DNA from: Roseomonas sp.
GTDB lineage: Bacteria > Pseudomonadota > Alphaproteobacteria > Acetobacterales > Acetobacteraceae
Assembly: GCA_020249465.1 (NCBI GenBank)
Contig: JADCFP010000075.1
Location: forward strand, 1 to 40,741
DNA length: 40,741 bases
Direction: 5' to 3'
Both the position numbers and the translations under genes were made by a program. Of this stretch, positions 1 through 8,929 are shown one piece after another. Numbering within the stretch: position 1 is the stretch's first letter; each line of letters starts with the position of its first letter. Under the pieces are notes generated by a model that was given only the letters and a program-made list of their open reading frames with translations, had not been told where the DNA came from and did no database searches.

Positions 1-180
1 GCCGCTGTCCACCTCCGCCCGCTTGACGCGGTCCAGCAGCGTATGCACCGAACAGCCAATCTTGGCCGAAATCGATAACGCCGCAGCCCAGCGAGAGGGG
101 TGTTCCCCCTCGTGATCCAGCACCATCCGAACCGCCCGGGCACGGACCTCAGGGGAGAATTTGTTCGTCGTCTTGCTCAT
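1..180 (-). CDS. IS3-family transposase OrfA, N-terminal 60 residues (partial)
   Basis: An open frame from an ATG at 178-180 runs leftwards to the window edge without a stop. It encodes a helix-turn-helix DNA-binding protein of the IS3 OrfA type: [16 protein letters not shown] near the N-terminus, then [21 protein letters not shown], which is the usual recognition-helix region. In this family OrfA binds the IS ends and is joined to OrfB by programmed frameshifting to make the active transposase. OrfB would lie beyond the left edge. The start is preceded by the purine-rich GGATGGAGCTGTT. The identification is confident; whether the element is intact cannot be seen. Confidence 0.8.
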   Translation of the reverse strand, partial: MSKTTNKFSPEVRARAVRMVLDHEGEHPSRWAAALSISAKIGCSVHTLLDRVKRAEVDSG

Positions 181-234
181 AACAGCTCCATCCTATTTGG
201 AAGTTGGAGCCGATGGCTTACCCAGGGCGGTTCA
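1..234 (-). mobile_element. IS3-family insertion sequence, right-hand end only
   Basis: The element runs off the left edge of the window. It carries the start of an IS3-type orfA read leftwards from 180. Upstream of orfA, on the minus strand, the sequence reaches a TGAACCGCCC terminus at 234, which resembles the TGAACCGCCCC ends common in this family. The boundary at 234 is inferred from that motif. The other end and the target duplication lie outside, so the insertion cannot be fully delimited. Confidence 0.75.
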
Positions 235-608
235 CAGACGGTCATGCCTCCCTTAATTGCCTTTTGGGGGTATCGGATATGCGTGCCGGCGTTGGACAAA
301 TTGCGCCATTCCGTATCCGTGCTGAAACAGGAACGATTGCAGGATCTGAGCGTTTTGATATCAATAACCACATTATGAATCTAACGATTGGAAGTCAGGA
401 AGAAACGACGAGTTTTTTCGCTTTGGATGTACCCGTCCGTATTCATGGACGCTTTGATAACCCAGATTTCGCACCAGCAAGCTGGTCCAATGAGGGAAAG
501 GCGCAGATGGCGGCAGCAGATAATGTCGCGCCCTTACCGACGGCGCTACGTAGCGTTGCAGACCAGAACCCATGCCTGCGTCGTACCGGCCCGCCTGCGT
601 GGCATTGA
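235..608 (+). pseudogene. AsmA-family protein, C-terminal remnant cut by the IS
   Basis: Directly beyond the IS end a plus-strand frame continues to a TGA at 606-608. It has no start codon of its own outside the IS. The peptide resembles the C-terminal part of AsmA-like envelope proteins: a GTIAGSERFDINN segment, then FALDVPVRIHGRFDNPDFAP, then a tail rich in Ala and Pro with a terminal Cys. AsmA proteins are large inner-membrane and periplasmic proteins linked to outer-membrane lipid transport. The DNA is clearly poorer in GC than the rest of the window (about 37 % in 361-420), which suggests a foreign origin. The 5' part may lie on the far side of the IS. The family assignment is from memory of the motif pattern. 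Confidence 0.5.
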
Positions 609-1008
609 GTAGAGAGGTAATTGCTGGCGACTTCCCTGATTTTTGCATCAGAGCTTTTGGAGTGAAGTGCTATCGCCAGACGAAGAACAATATAAACAAC
701 CGGCAACCAAGATAACGCGCGTCCTGCATGTAGCTATTGGTGAGGCGCTTCCCGTGCGTTGATCGCTGGCCGTCGAGGTTCTGGCAATTATGGTGGGGGT
801 AGGCGCCGATCCGCCTTGACCGACGAGCCTTGCTGAGGTGAACGCAACACGCTCAAACGTGGTGCCAGACTGCCAGCATAGCCCATGCCACCGCCAAGAA
901 CGGGTCATATACAAAGTCTAATGACCAAGGCTAAACACGCCTTTATGGCTCCGTCATGGGCGCTGAGGTGCTGAGCGCCCGCTTCTGGCCGCCGCGCTAA
1001 TGCCCCCG
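609..1008. other. Gene-free stretch between the AsmA remnant and lepA
   Basis: No frame here shows a recognisable family, codon pattern or ribosome-binding site. The short frames on both strands look random. The only structure noticed is the hairpin at 958-980 listed separately. The stretch probably consists of decayed DNA from the transferred segment joined to the ancestral lepA 3' flank. Confidence 0.5.
958..980 (-). terminator. Hairpin downstream of lepA
   Basis: GGGCGCT at 958-964 pairs perfectly with AGCGCCC at 974-980 around a nine-base loop. It lies about 28 nt after the lepA stop on the minus strand. There is no clear T-run, so it could be a weak intrinsic terminator or simply a 3' stabilising hairpin. 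Confidence 0.4.
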
Positions 1009-2814
1009 TCAGCTATCCATCTTCAGCGCGGCGATGAAGGCGCTTTGCGGGATTTCCACCTTGCCGAATTGCCGCATGCGCTTCTTGCCTTCCTTCTGCT
1101 TTTCCAGAAGCTTGCGCTTGCGGCTGATGTCACCGCCATAGCACTTCGCCGTCACATCCTTGGACAGGGCCGAGATTGTCTCACGCGCAATCACCCGCCC
1201 GCCAATCGCGGCCTGGATGGGGATTTTGAACAATTGGCGGGGAATCAGTTCCTTCAATTTCTCGCAAATCTGCCGCCCGCGCCGTTCTGCCTGCGCGCGA
1301 TGTGCCATGAAGGAAAGCGCATCCACGGGTTCATTATTCACCAGGATGGAAATCTTCACCAGATCGCCTTCCTCATAACCATCCATCTGATAATCGAAGG
1401 AAGCATAACCGCGGGATACTGACTTCAGCCGATCATAGAAATCGAACACCACCTCATTCAACGGTATCCGATAGACCAGCATGGCGCGGGAGCCGACATA
1501 GGTCAGTTCTACCTGTTGCCCGCGGCGTTCATTGCACAGCGCCAGCACAGAACCCAAATAATCATCAGGCAGCATGATGGTCGCCTTGATCCAGGGTTCT
1601 TCAATGTGATCCAGCACGCTGCCATCGGGCATATCGGCAGGGTTGTGCAATTCGAACATTTCGCCATTCGTCTTGTGCACCTTGTACACCACCGAAGGCG
1701 CGGTCGCGATCAGGTCAAGATCGAATTCGCGTGAAAGCCGTTCCTGCACGATTTCCAGATGCAAAAGGCCGAGGAAGCCGCAGCGAAAACCAAAACCCAA
1801 TGCCGCACTGGTTTCCGGTTCATAATGGAAGGACGCGTCATTCAAGCGCAGCTTGCCAAGCGATTCACGCAGCTTTTCGAAATCATCCGCATCCACCGGA
1901 TAAAGCCCGCACCACACCACGGGGATGGAGGGCTTGAAGCCTGCCAAAGCCTCGGCTGCCGGGTTGCGGTCATCCGTGATGGTGTCGCCAACATTCGTGT
2001 CCGCCACGGTTTTGATGGCAGCCGTCAGATACCCCATTTCACCTGGGCCTAGGCTTTCCACCGGCACCAGCTTTGGCGTGAAGACACCAACCTGTTCAAT
2101 GGTATGCACCGCGCCGGATGACATCATGCGGATGCGCTGGCCCTTGCGCAAATGCCCATCCTTCACGCGCACCAGGATAATCACGCCAAGATAGGCATCA
2201 TACCAGCTATCCACCAGCAAGGCCTTGGTGGTGGCGGATGCATCGCCCTTGGGCGGAGGTAACCTTTCCACAATGGCATCCAAAACGCCTTCAATATTCA
2301 GCCCCGTCTTGGCGCTGATCATCACCGCATCGGATGCGTCCAACCCGATCACATCTTCGATCTGCTGCTTCACGCGATCGGGTTCGGCCGCCGGCAGGTC
2401 AATCTTGTTCAGCACGGGCACAATCTCATGCCCCGCATCAATCGCCTGATAGACATTGGCGAGTGTTTGCGCCTCAACCCCCTGGGACGCATCCACCACC
2501 AGAAGCGAACCTTCACAGGCGGCAAGCGACCGGCTGACTTCGTAGGCGAAGTCCACATGGCCTGGCGTATCCATCAAATTCAGCACATAGGTTTTGCCGT
2601 CCTTGGCCGGGTAGGTCAGGCGGACGGTCTGCGCCTTGATGGTGATGCCGCGCTCCCGCTCCAGCTCCATATTATCCAGGACCTGTTCCTTCATCTCGCG
2701 CGCGGAAAGCGCGCCGGTCTGCTGGATCAGCCGGTCAGCAAGTGTGGATTTCCCGTGATCAATATGGGCAATGATCGAGAAATTGCGGATCAGCGAAAGC
2801 GGCGTGTCAGTCAT
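1009..2814 (-). CDS. lepA: Elongation factor 4 (LepA), translational GTPase
   Basis: LepA is a ribosome-associated GTPase related to EF-G that affects elongation and ribosome assembly. From the chosen start the protein is 601 residues, the usual LepA length. G1 is AHIDHGKST (residues 16-24), followed by DTPGH and NKID, then the EF-G-like domains and the LepA-specific C-terminal domain with [14 protein letters not shown] near the end. The frame stays open upstream to 2892, but that extension is not LepA-like. The ATG at 2814 gives [20 protein letters not shown], matching the family N-terminus. It lies downstream of pheT on the same strand, separated by a terminator-like hairpin, so it may have its own promoter. 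Confidence 0.97.
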   Translation of the reverse strand: MTDTPLSLIRNFSIIAHIDHGKSTLADRLIQQTGALSAREMKEQVLDNMELERERGITIKAQTVRLTYPAKDGKTYVLNLMDTPGHVDFAYEVSRSLAACEGSLLVVDASQGVEAQTLANVYQAIDAGHEIVPVLNKIDLPAAEPDRVKQQIEDVIGLDASDAVMISAKTGLNIEGVLDAIVERLPPPKGDASATTKALLVDSWYDAYLGVIILVRVKDGHLRKGQRIRMMSSGAVHTIEQVGVFTPKLVPVESLGPGEMGYLTAAIKTVADTNVGDTITDDRNPAAEALAGFKPSIPVVWCGLYPVDADDFEKLRESLGKLRLNDASFHYEPETSAALGFGFRCGFLGLLHLEIVQERLSREFDLDLIATAPSVVYKVHKTNGEMFELHNPADMPDGSVLDHIEEPWIKATIMLPDDYLGSVLALCNERRGQQVELTYVGSRAMLVYRIPLNEVVFDFYDRLKSVSRGYASFDYQMDGYEEGDLVKISILVNNEPVDALSFMAHRAQAERRGRQICEKLKELIPRQLFKIPIQAAIGGRVIARETISALSKDVTAKCYGGDISRKRKLLEKQKEGKKRMRQFGKVEIPQSAFIAALKMDS

Positions 2815-2903
2815 GATGGTCCCGGGGGTGCCGGCGCGGAGTAGCGCTGGCCTTTTCAAAAGCGGAGATAAGGCAGCAGGGCCGGAAGTCAAACAGGCAA
2901 TGG

Positions 2904-2930
2904 CCTGGCCCCGGCGTTCTCGGGGCCAGG
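2904..2930 (-). terminator. Hairpin after pheT
   Basis: CCTGGCCCCG at 2904-2913 and CGGGGCCAGG at 2921-2930 form a perfect 10-bp GC-rich stem with a 7-nt loop. It starts 4 nt after the pheT stop on the minus strand. The following sequence has only short T runs (CATTGCCTGTTTG), so Rho-independent function is likely but not certain. Confidence 0.65.
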
Positions 2931-2934
2931 AGGA

Positions 2935-5406
2935 TTAGGCGCGCAGCACGGCCCCGGTCGCTTTCGCCACCGCCGCGACGATCTTCTCCGCCACGGCTTC
3001 GATTTGCGCATCGGTCAGCGTGGCCTCACGCGGCTGGAGGGTTACTTGCAGGGCAAGGCTGACCTTGCCGGCTGGCAGCTTATCCCCCGCATAACGGTCA
3101 AACAGCGCGACATCGGTGATCAGCGTGCGTTCTGCCCCCCGCGCGGCGCGGATCAGCGCCTCGGCGGCCACGCCCTCATCCACCAGGAAGGCGAAATCAC
3201 GCCGGAGCGGCTGGAAGGCCGGCAAATCAGGCGCACCCTTCTTGCGGCGCTTGGGTTCCGGGATGGCGTCCAGGAACACCTCAAACGCCACGGCGGGGCC
3301 GGGCAGGTCGAGTGCGGCAAGCACGCGTGGATGGATTTCACCAAAGCGCGCTAACACCGTCTTCGGCCCCTGACGCACCTGGCCCGAACGGCCGGGATGA
3401 TAGAAGCCCGGCGCATCGGCGGTCACGGAAAGGGCCGCCATGGGCAGGCCGAGTGCGGCCAGCACCGCCATGGCATCGCCCTTGGCATCCAAAGCATCCA
3501 CGTTGCGTGACGCTTCCGCCCAATGGCGCGCGGTGGCGCCATGGCGCACCCCGGCCGCCACGGCCGCCTGACCTTCCGGCGTCACATCCTGATAGGCAGC
3601 GCCGATTTCACACAGCGCGACATCAGCAAAACCGCGCGCCGCATTGCGCCCCGCCGCCAGCAGCAGGGACGCCACCGGCGTTGGCCGCATCTGGTCCAAA
3701 TCTTCCGCAATCGGGTTTTCCAGCCGTAGCGCGGCTGGTGTTTCGCCGAATAGCGCAGCCGTTTTTGATTCCATGAAGGCGAAGGTCACCGCTTCGTGCA
3801 TGCCGCGCGCCGCCAGCACGCGCCGCGCGAGGGATGCGCGCGCCTGCTTCGGCGTGAAGGCGGGCGCGGGGATGATCCCGCTCACCGGCAGCGATACCGG
3901 TGCAATGGTATTGAGGCCGCGAATGCGCAGCACTTCTTCAATCAAATCGCATTCGGGTTCAATCTCGGCACAGCCTTCCGCCGCCGCCTTGGCGCGCTCC
4001 GGCGACAATTCAGCCGCCTGTGCCAAGGCGCCCTTGCCCGCGACATCATTGCGCCAGCTTGGTACATTGACCGTGACGCGCGCCGCATCCCGCGTGGCCA
4101 AGGTGAAGCCAAGGCTTTGCAGGATTTCCACGGCGCGGTCTGGCGTCACATCATCGCCGCCATAGCTTGCAAGCCGCTCAAAACGGAGGCTGGCTTGGCG
4201 TTGCCAGGCGGGTTCCGGCCCGGCGCCGACCACTTCGCTGGCCTCGCCACCGCAAATTTCGATCATCGCTTGTGTCGCAAGGTCAAGTGCAACGCGCGGC
4301 AGGGCCTGATCCACGCCGCGTTCAAACCGCGCTCGGGCATCGGTGCGCACATCATGGCGACGGCCTGATAGCGCGATGCGCACGGGGTCGAAAATCGCGC
4401 ATTCAATGAAGCATTCGGTGGTGGCTTCATCGCAACCGGTGGCCTCGCCACCGATAATGCCACCCAGCGCTTCCGGCCCGGCGGCGTCGGCGATGATGCC
4501 ATCTTCTGGCGTCAATTCATAAGTCTTGCCATTCAGCGCCAGCAGGCTTTCGCCTTCACGCGCCATGCGCATGGTCAGCGTCTTGCCTTGCACCTTGGCA
4601 ACGTCAAACACGTGCAAGGGCCGGCCAAGGCCGAAGGTGAAAAGATTGGTCACATCCACCAGCGCATTGATCGGACGCTGGCCAATCGCGGTCAGCCAAT
4701 CCTGCAACCATTTGGGCGAAGGCCCGTTCTTCACGCCGCGAATGGCGCGGCCCAGCACATAATCGCAGGCGCGCGGATCAGCGATTTCCCAAGAAAGGGG
4801 CGAAGCATAGGCAGGCTTGATCACAGGTGAGGGCAGGGGCTTCAACCGCCCCAGCCCGGCTGCCGCCAAATCCCGCGCCACACCATGGACGGAAAGCGCA
4901 TCGCCGCGATTGGGCGTCACGCTGATTTCAATGATCGGGTCATCCAGCCCGGCCCAGCGCACATAGGCTTCGCCAAGCGGCGCATCTTCGGGCAGGTCCA
5001 CAATGCCGGTGTGATCATCACCCAGACCCATTTCACGCGCGGAGAGCATCATCGCTTCCGATTTCACGCCGCGAATTTCGCCCGCCTTCAACGTAATCCC
5101 GGTGCCGGGAATGAAGGCACCCGGCAAAGCCGCGACACCCTTCATGCCCGCGCGCGCATTGGGTGCACCGCAGACCACGGACAGCAGCTTGCCATCGCCC
5201 GTATCAACCTTCAGCGCGCGCAGCCGATCCGCATTGGGGTGCTGTTCCGCTTCCACCACATGGGCGATGCGAAAATTCGCGAGTGCTGCACCGCGATCTT
5301 CCACACCTTCGACCTCAAGCCCGATGGTATTCAGCGCCGCCAGGATCTCATCCAGCGTGGCGGTGGTTTCAAGATGCGCCTTCAGCCAGGAAAGGGTGAA
5401 TTTCAT
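2935..5406 (-). CDS. pheT: Phenylalanyl-tRNA synthetase beta subunit
   Basis: This is the beta chain of the alpha2-beta2 enzyme that charges tRNA-Phe in the cytoplasm. It has 823 residues. In order it shows the N-terminal tRNA-binding OB fold (about 40-150, with HPNADRL and VVCGAPN), the B3/B4 editing region (RPINALVDVTNLF, GRPLHVFD, about 245-270), the B5 domain, the catalytic-like core and the C-terminal anticodon-binding fold beginning near PLRRDFAFLV. A segment of about 29 residues (about 456-484, rich in Ala and Glu) interrupts the B5 region between SWRNDV and ECDLIEEVLRIRG, where most homologues are continuous. The start is 4 nt after the pheS stop, with AGGAG inside the pheS end, which indicates translational coupling. 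Confidence 0.97.
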   Translation of the reverse strand: MKFTLSWLKAHLETTATLDEILAALNTIGLEVEGVEDRGAALANFRIAHVVEAEQHPNADRLRALKVDTGDGKLLSVVCGAPNARAGMKGVAALPGAFIPGTGITLKAGEIRGVKSEAMMLSAREMGLGDDHTGIVDLPEDAPLGEAYVRWAGLDDPIIEISVTPNRGDALSVHGVARDLAAAGLGRLKPLPSPVIKPAYASPLSWEIADPRACDYVLGRAIRGVKNGPSPKWLQDWLTAIGQRPINALVDVTNLFTFGLGRPLHVFDVAKVQGKTLTMRMAREGESLLALNGKTYELTPEDGIIADAAGPEALGGIIGGEATGCDEATTECFIECAIFDPVRIALSGRRHDVRTDARARFERGVDQALPRVALDLATQAMIEICGGEASEVVGAGPEPAWQRQASLRFERLASYGGDDVTPDRAVEILQSLGFTLATRDAARVTVNVPSWRNDVAGKGALAQAAELSPERAKAAAEGCAEIEPECDLIEEVLRIRGLNTIAPVSLPVSGIIPAPAFTPKQARASLARRVLAARGMHEAVTFAFMESKTAALFGETPAALRLENPIAEDLDQMRPTPVASLLLAAGRNAARGFADVALCEIGAAYQDVTPEGQAAVAAGVRHGATARHWAEASRNVDALDAKGDAMAVLAALGLPMAALSVTADAPGFYHPGRSGQVRQGPKTVLARFGEIHPRVLAALDLPGPAVAFEVFLDAIPEPKRRKKGAPDLPAFQPLRRDFAFLVDEGVAAEALIRAARGAERTLITDVALFDRYAGDKLPAGKVSLALQVTLQPREATLTDAQIEAVAEKIVAAVAKATGAVLRA

Positions 5407-5410
5407 CGCC

Positions 5411-6490
5411 TTACACTCCTTCCACCAAAGAAGGTGGTGAAAGCGGATCGGCGCCGTAATGCCTCAGCCAGCGGATATCGGCTTCATAGAAGGGGCGGAG
5501 ATCAGGGATGCCGTGCTTCAACATGGTGATGCGTTCAATGCCCATGCCGAAGGCAAAGCCCTGCCATTCGCGCGGATCAATGCCGCAATTCGCCAGCACC
5601 TTCGGATGCACCATGCCAGAGCCCAAAATCTCCAGCCAATCACCGCCCTTGCCCAATTCACCGGTTTTACGGCTCCAGCCGATATCCACTTCCATGGAAG
5701 GTTCCGTGAAGGGGAAATAGGAAGCGCGGAACCGCACCGGCAAATCGGCAATGCCGAAAAAGGCGCGCAGGAAATCAATCAGGCAGCCCTTCAAATGACC
5801 AAGATGAATGTTTCGATCAATTACCAGACCTTCCACCTGATGGAACATCGGCGAATGCGTCGCATCATGATCGGCGCGATAGGTGCGGCCCGGCACAATC
5901 ACGCGAATGGGTGGCGCTTCATTCAGCATGGTGCGGATTTGCACCGGCGATGTATGCGTGCGCAGCACCGGCCTGCGCCCATCCACCGCGCGCACATAGA
6001 AAGTATCGTGATCCTGCCGCGCGGGATGGTGATCGGGGATATTGAGCGCGCCGAAATTATGCCAATCGCTTTCGATATCGGGGCCTTCCGCCACCTTGAA
6101 GCCCATGGCGCCGAACAGCGTGGTCAGTTCTTCCATGGTGCGCGCGATGGGGTGGATGCCGCCTTCGGCTGCCGTGCCGGGCGCGAAGGGGCGCGGCGGC
6201 AGGGAAACATCCATGCGTTCTGCCGCCAATCGCGCATCCAGCGCACGGGCTTCCACCACTGCGCGTTGCGCTTCCAGGGCGGCCTCAATCGCGGTCTTCA
6301 CCTGGTTCAGCGCCGCACCGCGTTCCTTGCGTGCTTCGGGCGCGACGGCGCCAAGGCCCTTCAGCAGCGCGGTCAGGCTGCCGGATTTGCCCAAAACGGC
6401 GACACGCACCGCATCCAGCGCGCGCGGATCTGCAGCGGCGGCAATGGCGGCTTCGGTTTCGGCCCTAAGGGCAGCAAGATCATCGGTCAT
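5411..6490 (-). CDS. pheS: Phenylalanyl-tRNA synthetase alpha subunit
   Basis: This is the catalytic alpha chain of phenylalanyl-tRNA synthetase, which makes Phe-adenylate and transfers Phe to tRNA. It has 359 residues. An N-terminal coiled-coil tRNA-binding arm (about 1-100) precedes the class II core. Motif 2 is [10 protein letters not shown] with the following [10 protein letters not shown]. Motif 3 is represented by [14 protein letters not shown] near the C-terminus. The frame is open upstream to 6691, but only the ATG at 6490 gives the family N-terminus [11 protein letters not shown]. The gene lies between rplT (103 nt upstream) and pheT (4 nt downstream), the same rplT-pheS-pheT order as in E. 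coli. Two hairpins precede it, and no Phe-rich leader peptide was found. Confidence 0.97.
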   Translation of the reverse strand: MTDDLAALRAETEAAIAAAADPRALDAVRVAVLGKSGSLTALLKGLGAVAPEARKERGAALNQVKTAIEAALEAQRAVVEARALDARLAAERMDVSLPPRPFAPGTAAEGGIHPIARTMEELTTLFGAMGFKVAEGPDIESDWHNFGALNIPDHHPARQDHDTFYVRAVDGRRPVLRTHTSPVQIRTMLNEAPPIRVIVPGRTYRADHDATHSPMFHQVEGLVIDRNIHLGHLKGCLIDFLRAFFGIADLPVRFRASYFPFTEPSMEVDIGWSRKTGELGKGGDWLEILGSGMVHPKVLANCGIDPREWQGFAFGMGIERITMLKHGIPDLRPFYEADIRWLRHYGADPLSPPSLVEGV

Positions 6491-6511
6491 GATGGCAGGT
6501 CCACATGAACA

Positions 6512-6549
6512 AAGGGCCGCATCCCCGGTCCAACCAGGAAGCGGCCCTT
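6512..6549 (-). promoter_or_regulatory. Hairpin in the pheS leader, possible terminator or attenuator
   Basis: AAGGGCCGC at 6512-6520 pairs perfectly with GCGGCCCTT at 6541-6549 across a 20-nt loop. On the minus strand the stem ends in CCCTTTGTTC, a short T-containing tail, about 22 nt before the pheS ATG. Its position between rplT and pheS suggests partial termination or attenuation. This is inference from shape only. Confidence 0.4.
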
Positions 6550-6565
6550 GCGTGATGCTGGGTCT

Positions 6566-6587
6566 CCGCCCCGGATCGCCGGGGCGG
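6566..6587 (-). terminator. Hairpin directly after rplT
   Basis: CCGCCCCGG (6566-6574) and CCGGGGCGG (6579-6587) form a perfect 9-bp stem with an ATCG loop, 6 nt after the rplT stop on the minus strand. No T-run follows, so it may stabilise the rpmI-rplT message end or act together with the next hairpin. Confidence 0.5.
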
Positions 6588-6593
6588 CGGTAA

Positions 6594-6953
6594 TCAGGCG
6601 GCGCCGGCCGCCTTCGCCTTTTCCACCAGCGCCGCGAAGGCCGCCGGTTCGTCAAAGGCAAGCGCCGCCATGACCTTGCGGTCCATCTCAATCCCCGCCG
6701 CCTTGATGCCGGCGATGAAGCGGGAATAGGTCAGGCCATGCTCACGGACGGCAGCGTTGATGCGCTGAATCCAAAGACCACGGAAATCGCGCTTCTTGTT
6801 GCGACGGTCGCGGTAGGCATATTGCAGCGCCTTTTCCACCCGCTCCAAAGCGGGGCGATAGGCGGTGCCAGACCGGCCGACATAACCTTCAGAAAGCTTG
6901 AGAACCTTCTTGTGGCGGGCGTGCTTGGTAACGCCGCGTTTTACACGAGCCAT
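6594..6953 (-). CDS. rplT: 50S ribosomal protein L20
   Basis: L20 binds 23S rRNA early in large-subunit assembly. The 119 residues match the usual length and begin [20 protein letters not shown]. The central [20 protein letters not shown] block is highly characteristic. A strong GGAGG lies about 9 nt upstream of the start. The gene follows rpmI by 15 nt on the same strand. In many bacteria infC precedes rpmI-rplT and L20 represses the operon through a leader. Here infC is not upstream in the window, and no such leader was recognised. Confidence 0.97.
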   Translation of the reverse strand: MARVKRGVTKHARHKKVLKLSEGYVGRSGTAYRPALERVEKALQYAYRDRRNKKRDFRGLWIQRINAAVREHGLTYSRFIAGIKAAGIEMDRKVMAALAFDEPAAFAALVEKAKAAGAA

Positions 6954-6968
6954 TCTGCGATCCTCCCT

Positions 6969-7175
6969 TTACCGGTCCAGCCCATAGGGCAGCCATTGCT
7001 TCACGGTATCGCCATCCTGCTTGTCCAGCACGAAGGTCCCGCGGTTCTGGCGCTTCATCTTGGAAGCTTTGGAAGAAAGCATGTGGCGCTTGAATCCACC
7101 GCCTGCCTTGACCTTGCCGGTCGCGGTCAGACGGAAGCGCTTCTTCACGCTTGATTTCGTCTTCATCTTGGACAT
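6969..7175 (-). CDS. rpmI: 50S ribosomal protein L35
   Basis: L35 is a small basic protein of the large ribosomal subunit. The 68 residues begin [20 protein letters not shown], and the core [19 protein letters not shown] is typical of the family. The C-terminus [10 protein letters not shown] is slightly longer than in many bacteria but usual for alphaproteobacteria. AGGAGGGCC lies just upstream of the ATG, a near-ideal ribosome-binding site. It is the first gene of the rpmI-rplT-pheS-pheT group; upstream is a 245-nt divergent region shared with cheZ. Confidence 0.96.
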   Translation of the reverse strand: MSKMKTKSSVKKRFRLTATGKVKAGGGFKRHMLSSKASKMKRQNRGTFVLDKQDGDTVKQWLPYGLDR

Positions 7176-7292
7176 TTGGCCCTCCTATGGGGTCAGCCCT
7201 TCCGCCTTGCACCCGTTGCCGGGGCCGCACCATGCGGCGGGAAGGGGGTTCCGGCCGGGCATGTCCATGGGGCCACGGCACGGGAGGCGGGG

Positions 7293-7320
7293 CTATAGCG
7301 CCCGAAAGTTTTCCACACAA
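7293..7320 (-). promoter_or_regulatory. Possible promoter for rpmI-rplT
   Basis: On the minus strand TTGTGT (7320-7315) and CTATAG (7298-7293) are separated by 16 nt, resembling a sigma-70 promoter, about 118 nt upstream of rpmI. The match is partial. The rest of the divergent region 7176-7420 shows no gene, and no convincing promoter for cheZ was found. Confidence 0.3.
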
Positions 7321-7420
7321 GACCCGCGCCGCAGAAACGGAGATTTCACCTTTATGGGTGTTTAATGCGCCTGTGATCACCCGGCGGTTTGGCCGCCCTT
7401 TGGATTCAGGACGAAGTCTC

Positions 7421-8041
7421 ATGTCGCATTCGCAAGCGGATACGCTGCCGGACCCAGAAGTGCTCAGGGCCGCTATGGAGCCCCTTTTCGGCGATTTGCG
7501 CGCCTTTATGGACCGCCGCATCGCTGAAGTGAGCGCCGAGGTCTCTGCCAGCGTGCAGCTTCTTGGCATGAGCGAGGAAAACCTGGCCAGCCAGATATCC
7601 TCTGTGCATGAGCGTATCGCCGGCATGATTTCCGCCCCGCAGCCGGGCAATCGGACCTCTGGCCAGGAATTGGAAGCGGTGGTGCAGGCAACCGAAGCCG
7701 CTGCCAACACCATTCTGGAAGCGGCTGAGGCCATTCAGGAATGGCTGGAAAAGGGCTCGGGCAGCCCGGATGCGCTGCCCGCCATCACCGAAAGGGTGAA
7801 TGCGATCTTTGAGGCCTGTTCCTTCCAGGATTTGACCGGCCAGCGGATCCGCCGCGCCATCCGTGACTTGCAGCAGGTGGAATCCATCCTGGAAGATATC
7901 CTGCCCGACAACGCCCAACCCGGCCCCAATGCCTCTCGGCCCAAGGTCGAGCTGAAGGGCGTTGTGCAGACCGTGGCAGACCCGAAAAAGGCCGGTCCCG
8001 ATCTGGCACAGGATGAGATTGACCGGCTGCTGAACGGGTAA
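7421..8041 (+). CDS. cheZ: CheZ-type protein phosphatase
   Basis: CheZ dephosphorylates CheY-P to end chemotaxis signals at the flagellar motor. The 206-residue protein is mostly helical. It contains SFQDLTGQ, in which D137 and Q141 correspond to the catalytic Asp and Gln of E. coli CheZ. It ends in AQDEIDRLLNG, like the CheY-binding tail of the family. The ATG at 7421 is chosen because the long helix starts soon after it and an AGGA lies about 10 nt upstream; the frame is open further upstream without homology. No other chemotaxis or flagellar gene is in the window, so its partner response regulator is encoded elsewhere. The family assignment is firm; the actual target is unknown. Confidence 0.85.
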   Translation: MSHSQADTLPDPEVLRAAMEPLFGDLRAFMDRRIAEVSAEVSASVQLLGMSEENLASQISSVHERIAGMISAPQPGNRTSGQELEAVVQATEAAANTILEAAEAIQEWLEKGSGSPDALPAITERVNAIFEACSFQDLTGQRIRRAIRDLQQVESILEDILPDNAQPGPNASRPKVELKGVVQTVADPKKAGPDLAQDEIDRLLNG

Positions 8042-8049
8042 ATCTTTCA

Positions 8050-8072
8050 CCGGACCCATAAGCGGGTTCCGG
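8050..8072 (+). terminator. Weak hairpin after cheZ
   Basis: CCGGACCC (8050-8057) pairs with GGGTTCCGG (8064-8072), leaving one bulged base, with a 6-nt loop. It lies just after the cheZ stop and before dapF. There is no T-run, so this is a weak candidate only. Confidence 0.3.
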
Positions 8073-8101
8073 TTCCGCGCTGGGAAGTCTATATCCCGCC
8101 C

Positions 8102-8929
8102 ATGCTTTCCTTCCGCAAGATGCATGGGCTCGGCAATGATTTCGTGGTGCTGGATGGCCGCGCCGCGCCGCTTGGGCTCACGCGCGCCCAAATGGTCGCG
8201 CTGGCGGATCGTCGGCTTGGCATTGGCTGCGACCAGCTGATCATCCTGGAACCGCCGCCGCCCGGCGCTGATGTCTTCATGCGCATCCATAATCCGGATG
8301 GGTCGGAAGCCGGCGCTTGTGGCAATGCCACACGCTGCATCGCTTCCCTGATCGCCGCTGAAACCGGTCAGGCGCGGGTGGTAGTGCGCACGATTTCAGG
8401 CGATTTGCCGAGTGAATCCCGCCCCGATGCGCTTTGGCAGGTGGATATGGGGCCAGCGCGACTCGGCTGGCGGGATGTGCCGCTGGCGCGGGGGGTGGAT
8501 ACGCTGCACCTGCCTCTGTCCTGCGGCCCGGTGGCGGACCCTGCAGCCTGTTCCATGGGCAATCCGCATGCGACGTTTTTTGTGCCTGATCTGGATGCCT
8601 CGCCGATCAGCGATATCGGCCCGCGCCTGGAACATGACCCGATCTTCCCTGACCGCGCCAATATCGGCTTTGTGCAGGTGATGTCGCCGGAGCATTTGCG
8701 CCTTGTCGTTTGGGAGAGGGGCGCCGGGCTGACGCTTGCCTGCGGGTCGGGCGCTTGCGCGGCCATGGTGAATGCGCATCGGCGCGGTCTGACCGGGCGC
8801 AAAGCGCGGATTTCCATGCCAGGCGGCGATCTGTTCATGGAATGGCGCCAGGATGGGCATGTGCTGATGACCGGCCCTGTCGCCACCGCCTTCATCGGGC
8901 AGGTTGACCCCAAGGCTTTGGCCGCATGA
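8102..8929 (+). CDS. dapF: Diaminopimelate epimerase
   Basis: The enzyme converts LL- to meso-diaminopimelate, for lysine and peptidoglycan synthesis, by a two-base mechanism with two cysteines. The 275 residues begin [19 protein letters not shown], the standard N-terminus. The catalytic cysteines are C73 in GACGNATRC and C214 in [12 protein letters not shown]. The substrate-binding MGNPHATFF is also present. The 3' end overlaps mtaB by 4 nt (ATGA), and mtaB in turn touches ftsY, so the three are probably one transcription unit. This order recurs in alphaproteobacteria. Confidence 0.97.
   Translation: MLSFRKMHGLGNDFVVLDGRAAPLGLTRAQMVALADRRLGIGCDQLIILEPPPPGADVFMRIHNPDGSEAGACGNATRCIASLIAAETGQARVVVRTISGDLPSESRPDALWQVDMGPARLGWRDVPLARGVDTLHLPLSCGPVADPAACSMGNPHATFFVPDLDASPISDIGPRLEHDPIFPDRANIGFVQVMSPEHLRLVVWERGAGLTLACGSGACAAMVNAHRRGLTGRKARISMPGGDLFMEWRQDGHVLMTGPVATAFIGQVDPKALAA

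Noticed and set aside
2815-2892. N-terminal extension of lepA to 2892
   Set aside because: The added 26 residues do not fit LepA, and the ATG at 2814 gives the normal N-terminus and length.
5459-6508. A 349-codon open frame on the plus strand opposite pheS
   Set aside because: It is entirely antisense to a certain synthetase gene and has no recognisable motif or ribosome-binding site.
6491-6593. Phe-rich leader peptide for classic pheST attenuation
   Set aside because: No short frame with a ribosome-binding site and a run of Phe codons was found on the minus strand.
7176-7420. infC upstream of rpmI
   Set aside because: The gap is only 245 nt before the divergent cheZ gene and holds no IF3-like sequence.
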